A stretch of DNA of 22,500 bases from Armadillidium nasatum (taxonomy: Eukaryota; Arthropoda; Malacostraca; Isopoda; Armadillidiidae): positions 90,001-112,500 of the forward strand of contig SEYY01025168.1 of assembly GCA_009176605.1 (NCBI GenBank), in the 5' to 3' direction. A program made the translations under genes and the position numbers. Of this stretch, positions 1 through 22,500 are shown piece by piece. The notes below the pieces were generated by a model. The model ran no database searches. It was not told the DNA's origin and saw only the letters and a list, made by a program, of their open reading frames with translations. Positions within the stretch are counted from its first letter, which is position 1. Every line of letters starts with the position of its first letter.

Positions 1-557
1 TAAAAAAAAGTGAGTGGAACTGCTCCCACCATAATCAAAGTTATATTGACCTTTAATAAATATTACCAAGGCTAAAGATTTAAAAACGGCACCGAAAAAT
101 CTATTCAATAATCAATTGAAATTGTTTGAAATATGCTGACCAATCCAAAGTAATTTTGGATTTTATGAAGTTCACTGACGATGGTAAAACCTTAGTTTAA
201 ATGTACTTTGGGAAAAAAAACGATAACAACAACTCCGGTATTGAAACATTTAGGTTTAATTAATGGAATAAAGGGACTGACAAAATACAAAAAGATGAGG
301 CAAAACTATCTCAATAACAGAAAAAATATTAAACAACCCCATCAAAGTTTATACACACACAGAAAAGAAATAAACTTTTAACAAAGTTGGAATAGAAATT
401 ACGTAAATGTTTCAAATTTTTCTCAGAAAAAATACTTCATTGGCGTATGAATTCCAAAGAACTGCCAAATTAAAATAACTTATTTATTCTTTTATAAAAC
501 AAATCTCAAATATAACAAAAGCTAACATTTTCACTTATAAGTTTCCTTTAGCAAAAT

Positions 558-667
558 GACTACCCAGCAAAAACGATCTTTTAACTTTCTGTAAGGTTTT
601 GGATACTTTCCAATTGAAAGTACCAAAAACCTTGCAGAAATTTACAAGACCTTTTCGCTGGGTAGTC
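558..667. repeat. 110-bp foldback hairpin element
   Basis: The left arm begins GACTACCCAGC and the right arm ends GCTGGGTAGTC. The arms stay complementary with a few mismatches almost to the centre, around CAATTG at 611-616. A near-complete palindrome of this size looks like a foldback or MITE-type insertion, or an unstable structural site. No coding capacity is present. A target-site duplication is not clear: the flanks are AT on the left and TA on the right. Confidence 0.75.
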
Positions 668-710
668 TATGAAGGTTAAAAAAATAAACTTAGATAACCA
701 ATCTTTATAA

Positions 711-728
711 TTTATTTAAATATTTATT
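711..728 (-). promoter_or_regulatory. Candidate poly(A) signals for ACF1
   Basis: TTTATT occurs on the plus strand at 711-716 and 723-728, which reads AATAAA on the gene strand, about 415-430 bases past the stop codon. In DNA this AT-rich, AATAAA is expected often by chance, so this is only a candidate 3' end. Confidence 0.25.
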
Positions 729-1141
729 ATGGAGAAAACCAATACTATTTCCTTATTTGTACCATTCCTTGTTGTCCATTTATTTCAAAGAGAAAACAAG
801 GGACCAGAGAAAATAAAAAAAATTGCCATCTAATTATGAGAACTAAATGAGTTTTCTCTACCCACCCGCTATTTAACTTAAGCATATTCAATATTTAATT
901 ATCTAATGGAAAAATAAAAACTCCAAGAGTAAGAAAAATATTTTAAATATGGGATTTATCCCAATGACCATAATTTTTTCTTTTTTAAATATATTTATGT
1001 GCAACTTAAAATACATTTTACATTTATAATAAAAACCAAAATAAATATAAACAATATAGATTTTTTAAGAAGAAAAAAATAAGAAAAAAATGATTCTGAC
1101 CTTATTCCTAAAACGGAAATAATTTACAATAACAAAAACAT

Positions 1142-18441
<17,300 letters not shown>

Positions 18442-18700
18442 TTTCCTCTATGTCGAAATGTAGACAAACACAACAAAAATGTCCGTCCACTAGCAAAAGG
18501 TGATAAAAATTGAAAGCATGAAAGCGTCTTCCCAGCAAAATTTAATTTGCTGCTCAATGGACCTAACTCAATACCGCAATACTATATTCTATAAAGATTC
18601 TGAATGAATTTGAACTATCAGCTGATTTGATAGTTTCCCGCGTTTTTTAAAGGTCACTTAAGTGCAAATAATGTTAAAAATTTTACAAAATAAGAGTACT
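18442..18700 (-). promoter_or_regulatory. 5' UTR and probable ACF1 core promoter
   Basis: This is a repeat-free segment directly upstream of the ACF1 start. TTTCCCGCG at 18634-18642 fits the E2F/DP consensus (TTTSSCGC) and is one of the few CpG-containing words here. No TATA box at a sensible distance can be told from background AT. E2F control would suit a replication-linked chromatin-assembly gene, but this is inference. Confidence 0.45.
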
Positions 18701-19370
18701 AATTTTGTAATAAAAAATAAATAGATTATTTTATCGTATAGTACACAATAATTAACAATATCACATCTGATACACTGCTCACTCGCTCAACAGGCTCACA
18801 GAAGCAGAGAACTGGGCTGAGCTGAGGTAGCTAAACCAAATTGGTGAACAGAGAAACTGCACAGGATTCTTTTCTCCTTTCAGTAAAAAGTTTTTTTCAC
18901 CAATAGATAAAAAAACAAAAAGTGAATTAAGTTCGAGGAGGCATTATTTTATCCAATGAAATAAATATAAATAAAATTATCATTTGTAATAGCAATTTAA
19001 AGAAATAATACATTCACTCTGCATCCTGTTTTTCGCCCCAAAAGTTTTTTAGAAATTTGGAGGCGGAGCGTAACATGAAATGCTCTCCTCATTGGCACAT
19101 AAATTCCCACAAACCTCAGTTTTCAAATAAAGGAATAAAGAAAAGCGTATTCGCGCCAAATTTAATTTATATTTTGTCTTAACAAATTTTAACGCTTATT
19201 TTGCTTCAGGTTTTACACGTAAAAGGTTTGATAACAATTACATCGATGAATAGAGTGTAGACAGTTTTGCATCCCTGTTTAACCTAAATGTTGAACTTGA
19301 TGAGATCAAAAATTTACTTGAACAAATTGATTATAAGTCTGCAGTAGTAATAGTATTGCATATAGTTTAT
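18701..19370. other. Upstream intergenic region with a second E2F-like site
   Basis: This region is less AT-rich than most of the window. TTCGCGCCAAA at 19150-19160 is a near-ideal E2F site on the minus strand. CCAAT-type words occur near 18842, 18952 and 19090. This could be distal ACF1 promoter or the promoter of a rightward gene, but I found no convincing plus-strand coding exon. The best short frame, from 19688 (MKCKCFCLFVKSSKF), is unsupported. Confidence 0.45.
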
Positions 19371-19373
19371 TAT

Positions 19374-19537
19374 AAAACTGTTTATGTGCTTTCACTATTT
19401 TATCTAGTGTATATACTTTACATATTTTAAGTTTACTTTATATTGGAGAAGTTTAAAAACTGTTTTTATGCTTTCACTATCTTATCTAGTGTACATACTT
19501 AATATATTTTAAGTTTTCCTTCATTTTGGAGAAGTTC
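19374..19537. repeat. Two-copy tandem duplication, about 82-bp unit
   Basis: Copy 1 (19374-19455) and copy 2 (19456-19537) both run from AAAACTGTTT through GCTTTCACTAT, TTATCTAGTGTA and TTTTAAGTTT to GGAGAAGTT. They differ at about ten positions. There is no coding capacity. Confidence 0.88.
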
Positions 19538-19567
19538 TCCTTCACAGGGGTTTGTAAAGTTGGCTTG

Positions 19568-19590
19568 TTTTTTTTTTTTTTTTTTTTTTT
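19568..19590. repeat. 23-base poly(T) run
   Basis: This homopolymer run on the plus strand lies about 30 bases after the 82-bp tandem duplication. No retroelement body is evident next to it. Confidence 0.9.
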
Positions 19591-20036
19591 CGTATCGATA
19601 TGACACTGTTTGTCACCTAAACAAGCTACCGGTTAAAAAATAAGCTCTTTTTTCAAATTTATCGTCACGTTCAGACGTTTTTATGAAATGAAATGTAAGT
19701 GTTTTTGCTTGTTTGTTAAGTCCTCAAAGTTCAGAATTAAAAGGTATGAGGTTATATATTTTCCTTATTCACCTCTTTCTTAATATCCTTTCTATTGACT
19801 TCTATTGAAATATATACCTCTATAGCGTTCTAAAATATATTAAAGTTATATATTAAAGAACTTCAAGAAGCAGCATTTCTTTCGAAAAAATCAGTAAGTC
19901 TCCTCTTATTATTTAATTGTAACACTAATTGCGACTCTTCTCTTTCAGGTCTTTAAATAAGAACTAAGCATAATTCAGCTACCTCATACTTTTTATATTA
20001 TATTTAATAATTAATAGTTCTCTTAATTAATGTGAG

Positions 20037-21210
20037 ATACCAAAGGATTTGAAAATTGCTTATGTGGTACCAAGTTATTAGAAAAGTAGCAACTTAGCAA
20101 GGATGATCTTGGAAACTACAGACCAAATTAGGTTAAACAGTTAGTTTAACCTAATTGGTAGTAAAAGTTCTAGAAAAAATAATGAAAAGTCGAATAAAAA
20201 AGTATTTAATAAATTGACAGTAAGTTTTTGCAAGACTCTCAGCATAGTTTTTGAAAAGGAAAATCATGTCAAATAAGTCTTTTGGAATTTATGGAGTATT
20301 TTACTGATTGCATCGATAAAGCTTCTGATAAAATACCTTATAAAAGGCTGATTTACAAATTATTTCAATGTGGTTTAGGAGTATTTAAAACTGGATACAA
20401 GAATGGTTGAAGTACAGGAGACAGCGTGTAGTATTAAACGGTAATAAATCATCATGGAAGCTGGTAAAGAGTGGGGTTATTCAAGATTCTGTGCTGGGAC
20501 CTCTTCTATTCTAAATCTATATTACTGATCTGGATAAGAGAATAAAATGTTTAGTTTCTAAGTTTGCTGATGATTTAAAGCTACCTGTCATGTTAAAAAT
20601 ATTGAGGGATGTATGACAGTTCAACGTGATTTAAATAAACTTCTGGTTAGTCTGAAAAGTGGCAAATAAATTTCAATAATAAAAAGTGTAAAGTTCTTCA
20701 TGTAGACAATTCTAATAAGAATTTCAATTACGAAATGTATGGGAAATGGCTTGAGTCTATGGATAAAGGAAAATATTTGGGTGTGACAATCAGTGGTAGT
20801 TTGAATGTGTCAGAATAGTGTTTATATGTTAGGAATAGAGCTAACAGAATACTAGGAATAATAAACCGCAATGTTAATTATTAAAGCAAGGAGGTGATCA
20901 GTAAGCTCTATAATGGTTATGCTAGACCACTGATTGAGTACTGTGCACAGGCTTGGGCTCCTTATTTAAGAAAAGACATTACTATGCTGGAGGCATCACA
21001 ACGCAGAGCAACAAAAATGATTTTTGGGTTTAAAAAACAAGAGTTACAAGGATAGGCTAATTGAAATAGGGATGTTTTCTGTAGAAAGGAGATTTCTTAG
21101 AGGTGATGTAATATATGTGTGACTGTTCTGGTGTTGAGGATGGGAGGAACTTGTTCTATTACCATATTAACAATGATCATACATCTACAAACCGTATAAA
21201 TATATCAGTC
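20037..21210 (+). mobile_element. CR1-like LINE reverse transcriptase remnant, decayed
   Basis: With frame changes and stops, the plus strand reads PKDLKIAYVVP, SKDDLGNYRP (20096 on), VVKVLEKIMKSRIKKYL, GKSCQISLLEFM, KIPYKRLI, DSVLGPLLF, the polymerase motif FADD at 20563-20574, then INFNNKKCKVLHV, KYLGVTISGSLNVSE, YARPLIEYCAQAWAPYLRKD and SVERRFLRGDVI. This is the order of a CR1/L2-group RT and thumb. The block carrying the first catalytic Asp (normally LDFxKAFDxVPH) is mostly deleted. There is no endonuclease, and the 3' end is indistinct. It is a dead 5'-truncated copy. Confidence 0.85.
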
Positions 21211-21394
21211 ACAATATCTATTATACTAACAATCTAAAAAAAAATATTAAAAATATATCAGATTCATCATCCCTATAGTTTCATGCACCACTTTGTGCCT
21301 GTTTAACTTGTAACTTGTTTATTTGCAATAATTATTGTTATGTGATTTAATTAATTCTATAACTTAATAATTGTGTTCTATTTTCCAGATCATT

Positions 21395-21433
21395 TTGATA
21401 ATGAGTCTGGTTAGACTCGAAACGTCTAATGTT
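21395..21433 (+). other. Hammerhead-ribozyme-like motif
   Basis: TTGATAAT is followed by a perfect 6-bp stem with a GGTT loop (GAGTCT-GGTT-AGACTC) and then GAAACGTC. This resembles the core CUGANGA, stem II, GAAA of type I hammerheads found in Penelope-like and retrozyme elements, but two core bases differ and one is extra. I see no closing stem III, so it is probably a decayed or coincidental motif. It lies about 70 bases before a long TA array. Confidence 0.35.
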
Positions 21434-21498
21434 TACTTAACTTCATATATTAATTATTATTGCAATGTCTCTATCATCATTGCTAGCCCCTTTGGTTT

Positions 21499-21633
<135 letters not shown>

Positions 21634-21639
21634 ATATAT

Positions 21640-22500
21640 GGAACGCTTAAAAATTTTTTGACGATGACGATGGCATTGAAACTGAAAAAGTTTATTTTAA
21701 AAATCTCCATTGTTTTAATAAATGTGACAATTTTATAAGGAAGAAGAATTAAATTGTCTTTATTCTTTATTCAAATGTGCAAATATTTTTAATATATAGT
21801 GCAAGGTGTCCCATTTGCTCTTCGCCCCATATTTTGCAGATATGAGCTTATGAACATCAAATTACTGGTCATAGGAACATCTTCAATGAGTTTGTAAATC
21901 ATTTGGATGACAAGTAACTCGGTACTGGCTATTTTCAGCAGGATGGAAACACTTATGTCCAAAATGTATAAAAAAAAGTCAGCATGTAGTTAATTGAATC
22001 CTATTTTTTAAGATCAGGTCCCTTCCAAGGAAATTTAGCAACCAAGGTCGCCTGATCTTGCCCCGCCTGCTTTCTTCCTATGGGAATGCTGAAAGGGAAA
22101 GTGTATTGCAATAAGAAAGATAACATTTGTCAGGCAATTGACGCTGTGACTTCCAATATGATGGCGGTTACCTTCTGTAATATGGAAAACGTGTACAGGA
22201 ATGCCTTGATGCTAATGACAATCATTTCCAACATTTGTTGTGATATCAGCAAGATTCATACTTACCACGGTTTGTTCGTGGCAAATTTTTTTAATTTATG
22301 ACTACTACTATGATATCTATAAGCCAATATCTGGGGGAGAGAGTGAGTGGGACACCCTGAAGAAGAGTATTTTCAGAACATCGATTTAAAAAATTTTAAA
22401 AGGTGAGAACATGGATAGACATACAAAATTCTAGTACTTTAAATTTAGGGCTCATAAACTATAATGCAGAAACATTATTTTTTCTCCAGTTTCTGCAGTG
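21640..22500 (+). repeat. Dispersed repeat tail, copy 2, interrupted by a DNA transposon
   Basis: 21640-21800 and 22368-22500 correspond in order to 13612-13968, including ACTGAAAAAGT, TTTATTC-AAA-GTG, ATTTTCAGAACATCGATTTAAAAAA and TTCTAGTACTTTA. The match runs to the window edge. The intervening 21802-22359 is a separate mariner-like insertion that copy 1 lacks. Confidence 0.8.
21802..22359 (+). mobile_element. Internally deleted mariner-like DNA transposon with transposase remnant
   Basis: Its ends form an inverted repeat: 21802-21829 against the reverse complement of 22332-22359 matches at 21 of 28 positions, sharing GGTGTCCCA and a C-rich inner end. Inside, FQQDG at 21933-21947 and PRSPDLAP at 22042-22065, followed by FFL and, after a one-base shift, GMLKGKVYCNKKDNI, are hallmark C-terminal segments of a Tc1/mariner-type DDE transposase. 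The N-terminal half with the DNA-binding domain is absent and several stops and shifts are present, so it cannot encode a working enzyme. At 558 bp it is a deletion derivative. Flanking dinucleotides are TG and AA, so no intact TA duplication is visible. Confidence 0.82.

Larger units (their letters stand above)
1..1141. other. AT-rich flank downstream of the ACF1 gene
   Basis: This stretch lies beyond the stop codon of the minus-strand ACF1 gene, so its right part should include the 3' UTR. No convincing coding frame is seen on either strand. Apart from the hairpin at 558-667 and possible poly(A) signals near 711-728, I see only A/T-rich sequence. Confidence 0.6.

Noticed and set aside
22080..22301. 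73-codon plus-strand frame as an independent small gene
   Set aside because: It is the C-terminal remnant of the mariner-like transposase, starting at a one-base shift right after the SPDLAP segment, inside the element's inverted repeats.

Overview
The window is AT-rich eukaryotic DNA dominated by one large, intron-containing gene on the minus strand. Twenty-two exons between 18441 and 1142 join in frame, with GT/AG at every junction, into a predicted 1563-residue protein. Its domain order is that of the ACF1/BAZ1A chromatin-remodelling subunit: WAC, DDT, WHIM modules, two PHD fingers and a C-terminal bromodomain. ACF1 is the large partner of the ISWI ATPase in the ACF and CHRAC nucleosome-spacing complexes. 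The presence of two PHD fingers fits an invertebrate ACF1 better than vertebrate BAZ1A, which has one. The LINE remnants in the introns resemble families I associate with arthropods, especially crustaceans. The very low GC and many (TA)n arrays would suit a parasitic copepod, but this placement is inference.

Layout: 1-1141 lies downstream of the gene and holds a 110-bp foldback hairpin. 1142-10143 is the compact part of the gene (exons 22 to 5), with short introns, many of which carry long (TA)n arrays, some only a few bases from a splice site. 10144-13148 holds exons 4 to 2 and longer introns, one with the 3' end of a jockey-like LINE. 13149-18328 is the 5.2-kb first intron. It contains two (TA)n arrays followed by a repeat tail, a second jockey-like LINE fragment, a large imperfect inverted repeat, and inside that two copies of a MITE-like element with 27-bp terminal inverted repeats. 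18329-18441 is the coding part of exon 1, and 18442-19200 is the probable promoter, with E2F-like motifs.

19200-22500 is intergenic and repeat-filled: an 82-bp tandem duplication, a poly(T) run, a decayed CR1-like LINE on the plus strand, a hammerhead-like motif, a long (TA)n array, and a repeat copy interrupted by a deleted mariner-like element. A related copy without the insertion lies in intron 1.

I found no second intact gene, tRNA, rRNA or CRISPR array. The points most worth following are the ACF1 bromodomain, in which the usual acetyl-lysine-contacting Asn is a Phe, the density and position of the (TA)n arrays, the MITE pair inside a larger inverted repeat, and the nested transposon with its empty-site relative. 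I saw no convincing new multi-gene system.
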